Assembly: GCA_017879645.1 (NCBI GenBank)
Contig: JAAEXZ010000021.1
Span: forward strand, 1 to 32,541
DNA from: Nitrosomonas sp.
GTDB lineage: Bacteria; Pseudomonadota; Gammaproteobacteria; Burkholderiales; Nitrosomonadaceae
DNA length: 32,541 nt
Reading direction: 5' to 3'
Part shown: positions 10,214 through 19,899 of the stretch, piece by piece
Layout: each line of letters begins with the position of its first letter
Position numbering within the stretch: the stretch's first letter is position 1
Program-made: the position numbers and the translations under genes
The notes under the pieces: model-generated
Told to the model about the DNA's origin: nothing
Database searches by the model: none
The model's input: only the letters and a program-made list of their open reading frames with translations

Positions 10214-10360
10214 GGGAAGCCCCGAAAAAATGACCAGCAGTGCGCAAGCAGGATAGTCCAGTTGAGAATGTACAGCATAAATGGTCGATATGCCTGTTTT
10301 ACCTGATTTGAGTGCAGTATAGTCATACAGACTTGAATCCAGTTCTTTTTTCGGGTTTCC
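10214..10360. repeat. Imperfect inverted repeats bracketing 115 bases downstream of creA
   Basis: GGGAAGCCCCGAAAAAA (10214-10230) and TTTTTTCGGGTTTCC (10346-10360) are near reverse complements, with one mismatch and one extra C on the left. They enclose about 115 bases with no coding sequence. They could be the ends of a small non-autonomous element or a long-range RNA stem. No target duplication is evident. Confidence 0.35.
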
Positions 10361-10403
10361 TAGTATAAATCTTGGAAAGATAAATTATTTCTAGCAATGG
10401 TAT

Positions 10404-10426
10404 TTGACAAATGCTGCGACTATAAT
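10404..10426 (+). promoter_or_regulatory. Promoter-like boxes upstream of hemA
   Basis: TTGACA (10404-10409) and TATAAT (10421-10426) are both perfect consensus hexamers but only 11 bases apart, too close for a normal sigma-70 promoter. TATAAT is the better candidate as a real -10 box, 49 bases before the hemA ATG. The TTGACA may be coincidental or part of an overlapping promoter. Confidence 0.4.
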
Positions 10427-10474
10427 AGCGGGCTATTCATGACCAGTTGCTTACATTGTTGAACAATTTCTTTC

Positions 10475-11728
10475 ATGCAGTTATTTGCCTTTGGTATCAA
10501 TCATAATACTGCGCCGCTAGACGTGCGCGAGCAGGTTACTTTTCCGGAAAATACCATGGAGCATGCCTTGCATGACCTGGTTGGCCGTGATCCGATCAGG
10601 GAAGCGGCGATTGTTTCAACATGCAATCGTACAGAAGTATATTGCTGTACGGATAGGCCGGAAGATGCAATGTCCTGGCTGGCGGATTTTCATTGCTTGC
10701 CAACCCGTGAGCTTGATCCCTATTTGTACAAACTGCCACGCGAGAAAGCGGTGAAACACGCTTTCCGGGTGGCTAGCGGGCTCGATTCCATGGTGCTGGG
10801 AGAACCCCAGATTCTGGGACAATTCAAGAATGCGGTCAAATCTGCGGAACATGCTGGTACACTCGGTTTGATGCTGCACAAGCTGTTTCAACGCACTTTT
10901 TATGTGGCCAAGGAAGTACGTACTTCCACTGAGATCGGTGCCAATTCGGTTTCCATGGCAGCGGCAGCAGCGCGTTTGGCAGAACGTATTTTCGGCGATA
11001 TCAGTGAACAACGTGTGCTGTTTATCGGAGCTGGTGAAATGATCGAGTTGTGCTCGAATCATTTTGCTGCACGTAATCCCAAAAAAATCACCGTGGCCAA
11101 CCGTACTACTGAACGCGCTGAAGCCTTGGCCCGACGCTTCAATGCGCAAACCATTACGTTGAGCGATTTACCCGATCAGTTAGCGCTACATGACATCGTT
11201 GTAACCTGTACCGCGAGTCCGTTACCGATACTCGGCAAAGGCATGGTGGAACGTGCTATCAAAATTCGCAAGCACCGGCCATTGTTTATCGTGGATTTGG
11301 CTGTCCCGCGTGATGTCGAATCCGAAGTGGCCGAGCTCGACGATGTGTTTCTCTACTATGTCGATGATTTGTCGGAGATCGTCAAGGAAGGACTGGATTC
11401 CCGTCAAAGTGCAGTTGCCCAGGCTGAAACTATCATCGATACCAACGTGATCGATTTCATGCGCTGGGTGGCGACGCGTGAAATGGTTCCAACCATACGT
11501 GCGCTGCGCGATCAGGGTGAACGCTATCGTCGCCATGAGATGGAACGTGCGCACAAATTGCTGGAAAAGGGCGAAGATCCCAGGAAGGTCATCGAATTGC
11601 TCAGTAACAGCCTGACCAACAAATTTCTGCATGTGCCATCTAGTGCATTGAATCATGCGGCGGTTGAAGAACGCGAGGAGTTAGCCGATTTGATCAATCG
11701 GTTATACCAGTTACATCGCCCGCAATGA
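10475..11728 (+). CDS. hemA: Glutamyl-tRNA reductase
   Basis: HemA reduces glutamyl-tRNA with NADPH to glutamate-1-semialdehyde, the first committed step of tetrapyrrole synthesis by the C5 route. The 417 residues match the family length. The start [19 protein letters not shown] is classic, the catalytic Cys50 is in STCNRTEVY, and [16 protein letters not shown] is the signature substrate-binding stretch. The Rossmann NADPH motif appears as [12 protein letters not shown], followed by a C-terminal dimerisation helix domain. High haem demand fits an organism rich in cytochromes. It is first gene of hemA-prfA-prmC-grxD and overlaps prfA by 4 bases. No clear ribosome binding site precedes the ATG, which is odd. 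Confidence 0.97.
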   Translation: MQLFAFGINHNTAPLDVREQVTFPENTMEHALHDLVGRDPIREAAIVSTCNRTEVYCCTDRPEDAMSWLADFHCLPTRELDPYLYKLPREKAVKHAFRVASGLDSMVLGEPQILGQFKNAVKSAEHAGTLGLMLHKLFQRTFYVAKEVRTSTEIGANSVSMAAAAARLAERIFGDISEQRVLFIGAGEMIELCSNHFAARNPKKITVANRTTERAEALARRFNAQTITLSDLPDQLALHDIVVTCTASPLPILGKGMVERAIKIRKHRPLFIVDLAVPRDVESEVAELDDVFLYYVDDLSEIVKEGLDSRQSAVAQAETIIDTNVIDFMRWVATREMVPTIRALRDQGERYRRHEMERAHKLLEKGEDPRKVIELLSNSLTNKFLHVPSSALNHAAVEEREELADLINRLYQLHRPQ

Positions 11729-12804
11729 ATAAAAATATTACCGATAGGCTCACTCGGTTGAGTGTGCGACTGGAAGAATTGAATCATTTGCTCAGCAGTG
11801 AATCAGCGACATCCGATCTGGACAGTTACCGCAAATTGACGCGTGAACATTCTGAAATTGTTCCCATTGTTGAACTCTACCGTACCTATCAGCTGTGCGA
11901 ACAGGACATTCAGACTGCGCGGGAAATGCACGCCGATCTGGAAATGCGGGCTTTTGCTGAAGCCGAGATTCAGTCGGGAAAAGAAAAACTGGAACAAATC
12001 GAGTCCGAAATTCAGAAACAGCTGTTACCCAAGGATCCCAACGACGAAAAGAATATATTTCTCGAGATTCGCGCCGGTACGGGAGGTGACGAGTCTGCCC
12101 TATTCGCGGGCAACCTGTTTCGCATGTACTCTCGTTATGCCGAAAGACGGGGTTGGCAAGTTGAGATCATTTCACAAAGTTTGTCCGATATTGGCGGCTT
12201 CAAGGAGGTCATCGTCAAAATCGTCGGGTACGGCGCTTATTCGCGTCTTAAATTCGAATCCGGCGGACATCGTGTGCAACGCGTACCCGTTACCGAAACG
12301 CAAGGTAGGGTGCATACCTCTACCTGTACCGTCGCAGTCATGCCAGAAGCAGACGAGATCAGTGAAGTGGTGCTAAATCCTGCTGAACTGCGTATCGATA
12401 CTTTTCGTGCTTCAGGAGCAGGTGGACAGCATATTAACAAAACGGATTCTGCCGTCAGGGTCACGCATTTGCCTACCGGTATCGTCGTTGAATGCCAGGA
12501 TGGTCGGTCGCAGCATAAAAACAAAGCACAGGCACTGAGTGTGCTGGCGGCTCGTATTCATGACAAGCAAATGCGCGAGCAGCATGCCGAACAGGCTGCC
12601 ACGCGCAAATCACTGGTGGGAACCGGAGAACGTTCGGAACGGATCCGTACCTATAACTTCCCGCAAGGCCGGATTACCGATCACCGTATCAACCTGACAC
12701 TCTACAAAATGGATCAGATCATGGATGGTGATATCGAAGAACTGTGTTCGGCTCTGGCGGCAGAGCACCAGGCAGAACTCCTGGCTGCCTCGGTGCAGGA
12801 ATAA
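11725..12804 (+). CDS. prfA: Peptide chain release factor 1
   Basis: RF1 reads UAA and UAG stop codons and triggers peptide release. The 359 residues are full length. The stop-codon recognition tripeptide of RF1, PxT, is present as PVT (188-190) in [21 protein letters not shown]2 would have SPF. The GGQ motif at 233-235 ([16 protein letters not shown]) enters the peptidyl transferase centre. Its glutamine is the target of PrmC, encoded next. The ATG overlaps the hemA TGA (ATGA), a sign of coupled translation. Confidence 0.98.
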   Translation: MNKNITDRLTRLSVRLEELNHLLSSESATSDLDSYRKLTREHSEIVPIVELYRTYQLCEQDIQTAREMHADLEMRAFAEAEIQSGKEKLEQIESEIQKQLLPKDPNDEKNIFLEIRAGTGGDESALFAGNLFRMYSRYAERRGWQVEIISQSLSDIGGFKEVIVKIVGYGAYSRLKFESGGHRVQRVPVTETQGRVHTSTCTVAVMPEADEISEVVLNPAELRIDTFRASGAGGQHINKTDSAVRVTHLPTGIVVECQDGRSQHKNKAQALSVLAARIHDKQMREQHAEQAATRKSLVGTGERSERIRTYNFPQGRITDHRINLTLYKMDQIMDGDIEELCSALAAEHQAELLAASVQE

Positions 12805-12841
12805 TCTTTTTCATAATCTCCCCAATCTTGCATTGTTTCTG

Positions 12842-13672
12842 ATGCATTCCCTGACCATCGCTCAAGTCATGACAGATACCCGTCATATTCTCGAATCTGT
12901 CGATGTGCGCCTGTTGCTGCAGCACGTGCTGAACGTCGAACATGCCTTTTTACTGACACACTCTGAATATGAGCTGACCTCGGCGCAGAAGCAATCCTTT
13001 CTGCAATTGCTGGAACGCCGGATCCAAGGTGTGCCCGTTGCCTATCTGATCGGAAAACGGGATTTCTATGATTTAACCTTCAAAGTCAACGAAGCCGTTC
13101 TGATTCCTCGTTCGGAAACCGAATTGCTGGTGGAGCTGGCACTTGAAAAGATACCGTCCGATCGATTGTACAGGATTCTGGATCTTGGAACGGGCAGCGG
13201 TGCCATCGCACTCACCCTTGCCAAGCATCGACCGCTTGCACAAATGGTTGCAGTGGACGTTTCTCCTGCGGCTCTGGCGGTTTGCCGGGAAAATGCCAGG
13301 ATTCTGCAGGTCGACAATGTGTGCTGTGTCACAGGAAGCTGGTTCGATGAACTTTCCGGAGAAAGATTTGATCTGATAGTCTCGAATCCACCTTATGTGG
13401 CACACGGCGATCCGCATTTGCAGCGGGGTGATTTGCGCTTCGAACCACAGGTTGCGCTTGTAGCCGAAGGTAGTGGATTGGCATGCATTCAACATATAAT
13501 CGCTGCTGCGCCGCAGTACCTCGTCAAAATGGGATGGTTGCTGTTGGAACATGGGCATGATCAGGCGGAAGCTTGCAGAGAATTGTTGCAGCAGGCAGAT
13601 TTTAGTAATATGTGTTCCCATCCGGATTTGGCTGGCATAATGCGGGTCAGCGGTGGTCAAATGCGGTCATGA
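12842..13672 (+). CDS. prmC: Release factor glutamine N5-methyltransferase PrmC
   Basis: PrmC methylates the glutamine of the GGQ motif in RF1 and RF2. The 276-residue product, taken from the ATG at 12842, has the family layout: helical N-terminal substrate domain, VPVAYLIGKRDFYDLTF (64-80), LIPRSETELLV (87-97), SAM loop DLGTGSGAIAL (114-124), and catalytic NPPYV (182-186). A longer frame open from 12725 would run inside prfA and adds residues unlike the family, so I reject it. It begins 37 bases after prfA, placing enzyme and substrate in one transcript. Confidence 0.95.
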   Translation: MHSLTIAQVMTDTRHILESVDVRLLLQHVLNVEHAFLLTHSEYELTSAQKQSFLQLLERRIQGVPVAYLIGKRDFYDLTFKVNEAVLIPRSETELLVELALEKIPSDRLYRILDLGTGSGAIALTLAKHRPLAQMVAVDVSPAALAVCRENARILQVDNVCCVTGSWFDELSGERFDLIVSNPPYVAHGDPHLQRGDLRFEPQVALVAEGSGLACIQHIIAAAPQYLVKMGWLLLEHGHDQAEACRELLQQADFSNMCSHPDLAGIMRVSGGQMRS

Positions 13673-13753
13673 TGCTGAATCGACATGGGCTTCGAAATAA
13701 AAAAATGTATAATATTTAAGTTTTAGGAATGATTTATTGGAGAATTGAACACT

Positions 13754-14062
13754 ATGAATGTTGAAGATTTGATCGAGCAACAAATTACCACACATCCCGT
13801 GGTTCTCTACATGAAAGGTACGCCGGACCAACCCCAGTGTGGATTTTCAGCCAATGCAGTGAATATTCTGAAGGCTTGTGGCGTTGATAATCTCTTCTCT
13901 GTGGATGTGCTGTCCGATCCGGAAATCAGGCAAGGGATCAAGGACTATTCAAACTGGCCAACCATTCCCCAGTTATATGTCAATGGTGAATTCATTGGTG
14001 GCTCGGATATCGTTACCGAGATGTATCAAAACGGTGAGTTGCAAAAATTATTCGAGAATTAA
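13754..14062 (+). CDS. grxD: Monothiol glutaredoxin (Grx4/GrxD type)
   Basis: The 102-residue protein has the CGFS active site (Cys29) in [10 protein letters not shown], preceded by [12 protein letters not shown] and followed by [19 protein letters not shown], which are conserved glutathione-contacting stretches. CGFS glutaredoxins bind a [2Fe-2S] cluster with glutathione and deliver it to target proteins. GGAGA at 13739-13743 lies 10 bases before the ATG at 13754; the in-frame TTG at 13745 is a poorer start. It follows prmC by 81 bases and is probably the last gene of the hemA operon. Its partner glutathione is made by gshA-gshB in the same window. Confidence 0.96.
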   Translation: MNVEDLIEQQITTHPVVLYMKGTPDQPQCGFSANAVNILKACGVDNLFSVDVLSDPEIRQGIKDYSNWPTIPQLYVNGEFIGGSDIVTEMYQNGELQKLFEN

Positions 14063-14082
14063 AAAACTCATCACGGTACGAC

Positions 14083-14123
14083 GATTCAGTTTGTTTCATC
14101 GCATGATGCGAATGAACTGAATC
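14083..14123. terminator. Large stem-loop between convergent grxD and yqaA
   Basis: The outer arms GATTCAG and CTGAATC pair (7 bp). An inner stem pairs TTCATCGCA with TGCGA-A-TGAA around a TGA loop, with one bulged base. On the plus strand no T-run follows; on the minus strand a run of six T (14063-14068 complement) comes 14 bases later. Its position between two convergent genes supports a bidirectional terminator or transcript-end stabiliser. Confidence 0.5.
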
Positions 14124-14138
14124 GCTCATCACGATTCA

Positions 14139-14570
14139 TCATTGAATGGCTGCTGCGATAGCCCAATAGCGCGCAAACTTTCCCACAGCAATAAAAAACA
14201 ACGCTCCAACCCAATTGGTGCGTAACCAGCCTGCTGCAACGCATAACAAATCACCGATCAAAGGCGCCCAGGACAATAGTAGAATCGGAGCCCCATGTCG
14301 ACGTACCCACTCCAGTCCCCGGGCACTCCCTTCTGCTTTCTTCAACACAGCCTTTTCATCAGGTAGTAACCATCCGATCAGATATGAACTCATGCCGCCA
14401 AGTGTATTACCGATCGTCGCCAAGATGAGTGCTTGCCAGTATAAATCCGGATAAGCCATCAACACGCCAACAAGCACTGCTTCAGAGCCACCGGGTAGCA
14501 GCGTGGCCGCAAGGAAACTGCTGGTGAATAGCGCTACAAGGCTGGATTGTTCGTCCATGATTTCCATCAA
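14139..14570 (-). CDS. YqaA family membrane protein (DedA/VTT-like)
   Basis: The 143-residue protein has several hydrophobic segments and the YqaA/DedA-type sequence LFTSSFLAATLLPGGSEAVL at the N-terminus, GNTLGGMSSYLIGW in the middle and PLIGDLLCVAAGWLR plus KFARYWAIAAA at the end. Members of the wider SNARE-associated/VTT superfamily include DedA flippases for undecaprenyl phosphate and phospholipids; whether YqaA shares this activity is not known. The protein is in the inner membrane. It is transcribed away from metR, with 136 bases between the metR stop and its ATG, and converges on grxD. Confidence 0.85.
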   Translation of the reverse strand: MMEIMDEQSSLVALFTSSFLAATLLPGGSEAVLVGVLMAYPDLYWQALILATIGNTLGGMSSYLIGWLLPDEKAVLKKAEGSARGLEWVRRHGAPILLLSWAPLIGDLLCVAAGWLRTNWVGALFFIAVGKFARYWAIAAAIQ

Positions 14571-14706
14571 AATTTAAAAAATTGAATAGTTTAACTGGAT
14601 ACTCTGAAGGTCGTGTTGCCAATTGAAAGCATGTGATGCTGGTTAATGCCTATACGATTGATGCCATGGCGGGTGTTAAATAGTAGTCAGGGCGATTAAC
14701 CTAGAT

Positions 14707-15606
14707 TTAGGTCTCTGAATTTCTTACTGTTTTCTGGCCTACTGTAATAAACTGCCGAACATATGGAACCGCTCGGTCTGCTTCCCGCATCGCCAGATAC
14801 AATTTCTGAAAAAGACCGTGATCGCCGATCTGAATTTTTCTGCAGCTTAAATCCCTGTTTTTGAGATCAGCGAGCCATTCTGGCAGCACACATACACCGC
14901 GGTTGAGGACGGTCATTTGCAGCATGATTTCCAGTGATTCGATCGGTTTCAGTTTTTCGGGTACAAGCTGTGCGGGGGTCAGGAAGTGCGTGAGGATGTC
15001 GAGCCGTTCAACTGGCACCGGAAAAGTCAGTAGTGTTTCCTTGGCGAGCAGCTCAGGAGTAACCTGTCGCAGGTTCGCCAGCGGATGTTCTTCTGCGACC
15101 AGCAGAACCAACTGATATTCCGCAAGGATTTCGTATGTGATCTTGTCTTTCTTGACCAGATCGGGGGTGATCAGTACATCGATGTGATGGTTTAACAAGC
15201 CTTCCAGTCCAGTAAATTGGAATTTCTGCACGATGTCGACATCAATATCGGGCATTTGCCGCATGTACTGACCGATCATGCCAGTGAGCCATTCGAAACA
15301 GGGGTAACATTCCACACCGATACGCAAGATACCCTGGCGACCTTCGCCATAAGCTTTGAGGGTTTTTTCTGCCCGTGCAAGCGCCGGCAAAACCTGATTG
15401 GCTGTATCAAGCAGCAGCTTCCCGGCTTGGGTCAGACGCAAGTTGCGACCTTCCCGTTCCCACAAAGCGACGCCCAGTTTCTTTTCCAGATAACTGATTT
15501 GATGCGATAACGCCGGTTGACTTAAACATAAAGCATTGGCGGCTTCAGTCAATGTGCCGTGTGTTTGCAGTGCGTGAATGATTTTCAGGTGACTATGCTC
15601 AATCAT
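14707..15606 (-). CDS. metR: LysR-type regulator MetR
   Basis: The 299-residue product starts MIEHSHLKIIHALQTHG and has a winged helix-turn-helix at about 18-40 (TLTEAANALCLSQPALSHQI), then the LysR co-inducer domain. Two features favour MetR over other LysR members: the segment LRIGVECYPCFEWLTGMI, matching MetR's LRIAIECHSCIQWL, and its position divergent from metE, its classic target. In enterobacteria homocysteine is the co-inducer. The family usually represses its own gene and activates the divergent one. The intergenic region is 103 bases. Confidence 0.9.
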   Translation of the reverse strand: MIEHSHLKIIHALQTHGTLTEAANALCLSQPALSHQISYLEKKLGVALWEREGRNLRLTQAGKLLLDTANQVLPALARAEKTLKAYGEGRQGILRIGVECYPCFEWLTGMIGQYMRQMPDIDVDIVQKFQFTGLEGLLNHHIDVLITPDLVKKDKITYEILAEYQLVLLVAEEHPLANLRQVTPELLAKETLLTFPVPVERLDILTHFLTPAQLVPEKLKPIESLEIMLQMTVLNRGVCVLPEWLADLKNRDLSCRKIQIGDHGLFQKLYLAMREADRAVPYVRQFITVGQKTVRNSET

Positions 15607-15709
15607 GGATTAGGAAAACTTATCAATTGGGAATAATTTATCATTATTACTCATCGATCCTTGCTCATACAATAATCTGCTTTGATTAATTATGAAGGAA
15701 GGTACATGA
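15607..15709. promoter_or_regulatory. metR-metE divergent control region with LysR-type dyads
   Basis: TTATCAATTGGGAATAA (15620-15636) is a dyad TTAT-N9-ATAA fitting the loose LysR T-N11-A pattern. It is joined to ATAAT-N5-ATTAT (15633-15647). The E. coli MetR consensus TGAA-N5-TTCA is not present, so operator assignment is tentative. AAGGAAGG at about 15694-15702 is the metE ribosome binding site. No SAM or B12 riboswitch would fit in this space. Confidence 0.4.
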
Positions 15710-18007
15710 ATGGTTACAACGCATAACCTGGGTTTTCCGCGCATTGGCAAGGAACGGGAGCTGAAATTTGCCCTGGAAAACTACTGGAAGGGTTCGGTAT
15801 CCGAGTCCATTCTGCTTGATACAGCGGTTGCTTTGCAAACCCGACATTGGCTTGAGCAGGCCTCGCTCGACTGGATTCCCGTTGGGGATTTTTCATTATA
15901 CGACCATGTTCTGGATGCCAGTTTCATGTTCGGTAATATTCCAGAACGGGTTCGAGAAATGACCGGTTCCGGACTGGATCAATATTTTCGCGTTGCTCGG
16001 GGTCGTTCCGTCAGCGATGGTGCGGCGTGTGCCAGTGTGCATGCGGGAGAGATGACCAAGTGGTTCGATACCAATTATCACTACATCGTACCCGAGTTTG
16101 ACCGGGAAACGAGATTCTCATTGCATTCCGAACCGCTTTTGGAATCGTTGCACCGTGCTCGCCAATTGCACCAACAGGTCAAACCCGTGCTGCTGGGGCC
16201 GGTGACCTATCTGTGGTTGGGTAAATCCCGTGATGGGAGTAATAAGCTCGATCTGCTCGATGGATTACTGTCAGTGTATGCACAGTTATTGCAGGAACTG
16301 GCAGAAGCCGGGGTGGAGTGGGTGCAGATTGACGAACCCATTCTGGTGATGGAACTCGATGAGTCTTGGATGCACGCGTTACGCAAAACGTACTATCAAT
16401 TGCAGAGCAGTTCAGTCAATGTGCTGCTGACGACTTATTTCGGCCAGTTGCAAGGTAATTTGCAACTGGCTTGTGAACTGCCGGTTGCCGGTTTGCATGT
16501 GGATGCCAGTGTGGCACGTGAGGAAGCGGACAAATTGGTTGACTGGTTACCAAGCCACAAAATCCTGTCTTTGGGGGTGGTTAACGGACGTGGTATCTGG
16601 AAAACCGATTTGACCGCAATGCTGGATTGGCTGGAGCCCATTCATGCACGCTTGCAGGACCGGCTCTGGCTTGCGCCATCCTGCTCGCTGCTGCATGTGC
16701 CTGTCGATTTGCAGAGTGAGTCACAACTGGATGAAGACATCCGTTCGTGGCTGGCGTTTGCTGTACAGAAGCTGGACGAAGTCGCCATACTGGCCCGGGC
16801 CCTGAATCAGGGTAGACATAACGTGATGGAGGCATTGCAGTCCAATCATGCAGCGATCGCGAGTCGCAGGCATTCGAAGCGTGTACACCTGCCGGATGTC
16901 AAATCGGCGGTGCGGGCGATCGGTTCCGGTATGGTTTCACGTCAGTCGCCGTATTCACAGCGTGCAGAAATCCAGCATAGTCAGTTTCGGCTACCAGCTT
17001 TTCCGACGACAACCATTGGATCGTTTCCGCAGACACAGTCCATCCGCGAAGCGCGACGGGATTACCGCATGGGTAAATTGTCCGAGTCCCAATACCAGCA
17101 GCGCATGCAACAGGAAATTGCTCATTGCGTCCGTGAGCAGGAGGCGCTGGGGCTGGATGTGCTGGTACATGGGGAACCTGAACGCAACGATATGGTGGAA
17201 TATTTCGGCGAACAATTGCGGGGATTTACTTTCACTCAATCGGGTTGGGTGCAGTCGTATGGATCGCGCTGCGTCAAGCCACCAATCATTTATGGCGACG
17301 TAATGCATACTCATGCGATGACAGTCGACTGGATCCGGTATGCGCAGTCGCTGACAAAAAAGCCCATGAAAGGCATGCTGACGGGGCCAGTAACCATGCT
17401 CAACTGGTCATTCGTGCGCGATGACCAGCCGCGCGCCGAAACCTGCATGCAACTGGCGCTGGCCATTCGTCAGGAAGTTCTGGCCCTGGAGCAGGCTGGA
17501 ATCCGGATCATACAGATCGACGAAGCTGCCTTGCGCGAAGGCTTGCCATTACGAAAATCCCAATGGCAGGATTATCTGGATTGGGCGGTGCGGGCATTTC
17601 GTATTGCGGCCAATGGGGTCAGAGATGAGACGCAGATCCATACGCACATGTGCTATTCAGAATTCAACGACATCATGACGGCCATCGCAAACATGGATGC
17701 CGATGTGATCACCATTGAAACATCCCGGTCGAGCATGGAGTTGCTGGATGCGTTCGATCAGTTCGCTTATCCCAATGAAATCGGGCCGGGTGTGTATGAC
17801 ATCCATTCTCCGAACATCCCTTCGGTCGATGCCATCATCGACCTGATGCAGAAGGCGGCGCAGCGCATCCCGGCGCAGCGGCTGTGGGTGAATCCAGATT
17901 GCGGATTGAAAACACGTAACTGGGAAGAAGTCAAACCGGCCTTGCGCAATATGATTGCGGCAAGCCGTTATCTGTCGCAACACCTGAATGCTTCGCAGTC
18001 CAGCTAA
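15710..18007 (+). CDS. metE: Cobalamin-independent methionine synthase
   Basis: MetE transfers a methyl group from 5-methyltetrahydropteroyl-triglutamate to homocysteine. The 765 residues match the family (about 755). The N-terminal barrel starts [20 protein letters not shown] and the C-terminal catalytic barrel starts [16 protein letters not shown]. The zinc ligands are visible: His646 and Cys648 in THMCYSE, Glu670 in TIETSRS, and Cys731 in NPDCGLKTR. The ATG has a strong ribosome binding site. It is divergent from metR. The CADD-type pABA synthase follows by 71 bases, so folate precursor and folate-methyl use may share a transcript. Confidence 0.98.
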   Translation: MVTTHNLGFPRIGKERELKFALENYWKGSVSESILLDTAVALQTRHWLEQASLDWIPVGDFSLYDHVLDASFMFGNIPERVREMTGSGLDQYFRVARGRSVSDGAACASVHAGEMTKWFDTNYHYIVPEFDRETRFSLHSEPLLESLHRARQLHQQVKPVLLGPVTYLWLGKSRDGSNKLDLLDGLLSVYAQLLQELAEAGVEWVQIDEPILVMELDESWMHALRKTYYQLQSSSVNVLLTTYFGQLQGNLQLACELPVAGLHVDASVAREEADKLVDWLPSHKILSLGVVNGRGIWKTDLTAMLDWLEPIHARLQDRLWLAPSCSLLHVPVDLQSESQLDEDIRSWLAFAVQKLDEVAILARALNQGRHNVMEALQSNHAAIASRRHSKRVHLPDVKSAVRAIGSGMVSRQSPYSQRAEIQHSQFRLPAFPTTTIGSFPQTQSIREARRDYRMGKLSESQYQQRMQQEIAHCVREQEALGLDVLVHGEPERNDMVEYFGEQLRGFTFTQSGWVQSYGSRCVKPPIIYGDVMHTHAMTVDWIRYAQSLTKKPMKGMLTGPVTMLNWSFVRDDQPRAETCMQLALAIRQEVLALEQAGIRIIQIDEAALREGLPLRKSQWQDYLDWAVRAFRIAANGVRDETQIHTHMCYSEFNDIMTAIANMDADVITIETSRSSMELLDAFDQFAYPNEIGPGVYDIHSPNIPSVDAIIDLMQKAAQRIPAQRLWVNPDCGLKTRNWEEVKPALRNMIAASRYLSQHLNASQSS

Positions 18008-18078
18008 ATTTGACTTGCCGGTGTTATTTAGCGATGATATGCAGCGTCTTTGTCCATCTTGGTTTAAAAGGAGTAACC

Positions 18079-18822
18079 ATGACAACCAATACCATACTCA
18101 AGCAGAAAATCAGCGCCATCATCAGTGAAAAGCATTTGCTCAAGCATCCATTTTATGTGGCTTGGACGGATGGCAAGCTGACCAAGGAACAACTGCGTCA
18201 CTATGCCGAACAATATTTCTATAACGTGCTGGCAGAACCGACTTATCTGAGTGCGGTGCATTTCAATACACCGCACATGCATTCGGAAACCAACAGCGGT
18301 GATATCAGCGTACGTCAGGAAGTACTGAGAAATCTGATCGACGAGGAACACGGCGAGAAAAACCATCCCGCCTTATGGAAAAATTTTGCATTTGCACTGG
18401 GTGCCGATGACAAGGGTCTGGCCAATGCAGCGGCACTGCCGACCACTGAGAAACTGGTATCGACTTTCCGTGATATTTGCCTGAATCGTCCGTTTTATGC
18501 CGGGCTCGCTGCACTGCACGCGTTCGAGTCACAAGTTCCGGATATCGCTGCAGTCAAAATCGATGGTCTGGAAAAATTCTATGGCATGAATAATCCGCAG
18601 AATTATGAATTTTTCTCTGTACATCAGAAAGCCGACGTATATCACTCCCAGGCCGAATGGAGCATCATCGAGCGTTTTGCCGATACACCCGAGAAACAAG
18701 CAGAAGTTCTGGCTGCAACCCAGGAAGCGTGCGATGCATTATGGGGCTTCTTGGATGGTATTCATGAAACTTATTGTTCCAACCTGATCTGCAAAGAAAA
18801 AGAAGCTGCAGTCGTACATTAG
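18079..18822 (+). CDS. CADD-type haem-oxygenase-fold p-aminobenzoate synthase
   Basis: The start at 18079 is set by AAAAGGAG 5-6 bases upstream; the longer frame from 18010 has no such site. The 247-residue protein belongs to the PqqC/TenA/CADD fold. By alignment from memory with Chlamydia CADD, all six dimetal ligands are present at a constant offset of eight: Glu89, His96, Glu150, His182, Asp186, His189 (HQKADVYH). Lys160 matches the proposed amine-donor lysine; Tyr26 and Tyr42 match the two active-site tyrosines. CADD and the N. europaea homologue support pABA formation without pabABC, using the protein's own side chains as substrate. It follows metE closely, which fits a folate role. A PqqC activity is unlikely because no pqq genes are nearby. 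Confidence 0.85.
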   Translation: MTTNTILKQKISAIISEKHLLKHPFYVAWTDGKLTKEQLRHYAEQYFYNVLAEPTYLSAVHFNTPHMHSETNSGDISVRQEVLRNLIDEEHGEKNHPALWKNFAFALGADDKGLANAAALPTTEKLVSTFRDICLNRPFYAGLAALHAFESQVPDIAAVKIDGLEKFYGMNNPQNYEFFSVHQKADVYHSQAEWSIIERFADTPEKQAEVLAATQEACDALWGFLDGIHETYCSNLICKEKEAAVVH

Positions 18823-18939
18823 GACAGCAACCTTCTGGAAGGAATCATGAGACAAAGCGGAAATTGTAATGTTGTCACGTGGTTCTTTTCAGAATGGTAT
18901 AGCTTGAAAGCATCACGCCGGTTTTTACTCCGGTTTTCG

Positions 18940-19899
18940 TTAATTTCTCGAAACTACCCGATCTTCAATGGCGTCCAGCATGATTGCTGCGACATTTAAT
19001 CCAGTTTGCCTGGTGATTTCCTGCATGCCTGTCGGGCTGGTGACATTGATTTCTGTCAGGTAATCCCCGATTACGTCCAGTCCCACGAGCATCAATCCTC
19101 TTTTCATCAGTTCGGGGCCGAGTGTTTCTGCAATTTCCTGATCACGCCGGGATAGTAGCTGCGTTTTTCCAGTACCGCCAACCGCCAGGTTGCCACGTGT
19201 TTCACCGGGTTTCGGGATACGTGCCAAGGCAAAAGGCACGGCCTTGCCTGCAATGAGCAGAATGCGTTTGTCACCTTCGGTTATGGCGGGAATGAAGCGC
19301 TGCGCCATGATTGTGCGGGTACCATAATGGGTGAGCGTTTCCAGAATGACATTCAGATTGTGATCGGTGCCATGCACGCGAAAAATGCTGGCACCGCCCA
19401 TGCCATCCAGAGGTTTCAGAATGATGTCCTGATGCTCGGACAAAAAATCCCGGATCAGGTGTGGCTGGCTGGTGACCAGAGTGGGGGTAATGAACTGTGA
19501 AAACCGGGCAATGGCAAGCTTTTCATTATGATCGCGGATACCACGCGGGCTGTTGAAAATCAGTGCGCCAGCCGCTTCCGCCAACTCTAGCAGGTAGGTG
19601 CTATAGACATATTCCATGTCAAAGGGTGGGTCCTTGCGCATCAGAATGGCGTCAAAATCGATGAGTGGTATGACTTCGGTGGCGCCGGTTTGATACCAGT
19701 GACCGTCTGCTTCGGGCGTATCAGTCAAGTGCAGGTCGTGGCTGTAACCCACGACCTGATTATTGGCGAGTGCGATATCCTGTTGATAGAGCACATGGAT
19801 CCGATGGTTTCTCGTGATCGCTTCGCGCAGCATGGCATAGCTGGAGTCCTTACTGGTTTTGATCGAATCCAGTTGATCGATGATGAAGGCGAGCTTCAT
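18940..19899 (-). CDS. gshB: Glutathione synthetase
   Basis: GshB joins glycine to gamma-glutamylcysteine using ATP. The 319-residue product starts MKLAFIIDQLDSIKTSKDSS, the family's N-terminal signature. ATP-grasp elements follow: DAILMRKDPPFDMEY, LKPLDGMGGASIF, the glycine-rich loop RGNLAVGGTG, and DVIGDYLTEINVTSPTGMQEI at the metal and substrate site. Its ATG overlaps the gshA stop by 4 bases, giving an operon gshA-gshB. No clear terminator follows; the short CCGG repeats near 18920-18940 are weak. Confidence 0.97.
   Translation of the reverse strand: MKLAFIIDQLDSIKTSKDSSYAMLREAITRNHRIHVLYQQDIALANNQVVGYSHDLHLTDTPEADGHWYQTGATEVIPLIDFDAILMRKDPPFDMEYVYSTYLLELAEAAGALIFNSPRGIRDHNEKLAIARFSQFITPTLVTSQPHLIRDFLSEHQDIILKPLDGMGGASIFRVHGTDHNLNVILETLTHYGTRTIMAQRFIPAITEGDKRILLIAGKAVPFALARIPKPGETRGNLAVGGTGKTQLLSRRDQEIAETLGPELMKRGLMLVGLDVIGDYLTEINVTSPTGMQEITRQTGLNVAAIMLDAIEDRVVSRN

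Noticed and set aside
12725..12841. Longer prmC with 39 extra N-terminal residues
   Set aside because: The extension lies mostly inside prfA and does not resemble PrmC; the ATG at 12842 gives the normal family N-terminus.
15607..15709. SAM or cobalamin riboswitch before metE
   Set aside because: The leader is too short and lacks the conserved stems and B12-box sequence; divergent metR explains the control.
16581..16835. Antisense frames within metE
   Set aside because: They are shadows of a strongly conserved gene and encode arginine/proline/serine-rich sequence with no family features.
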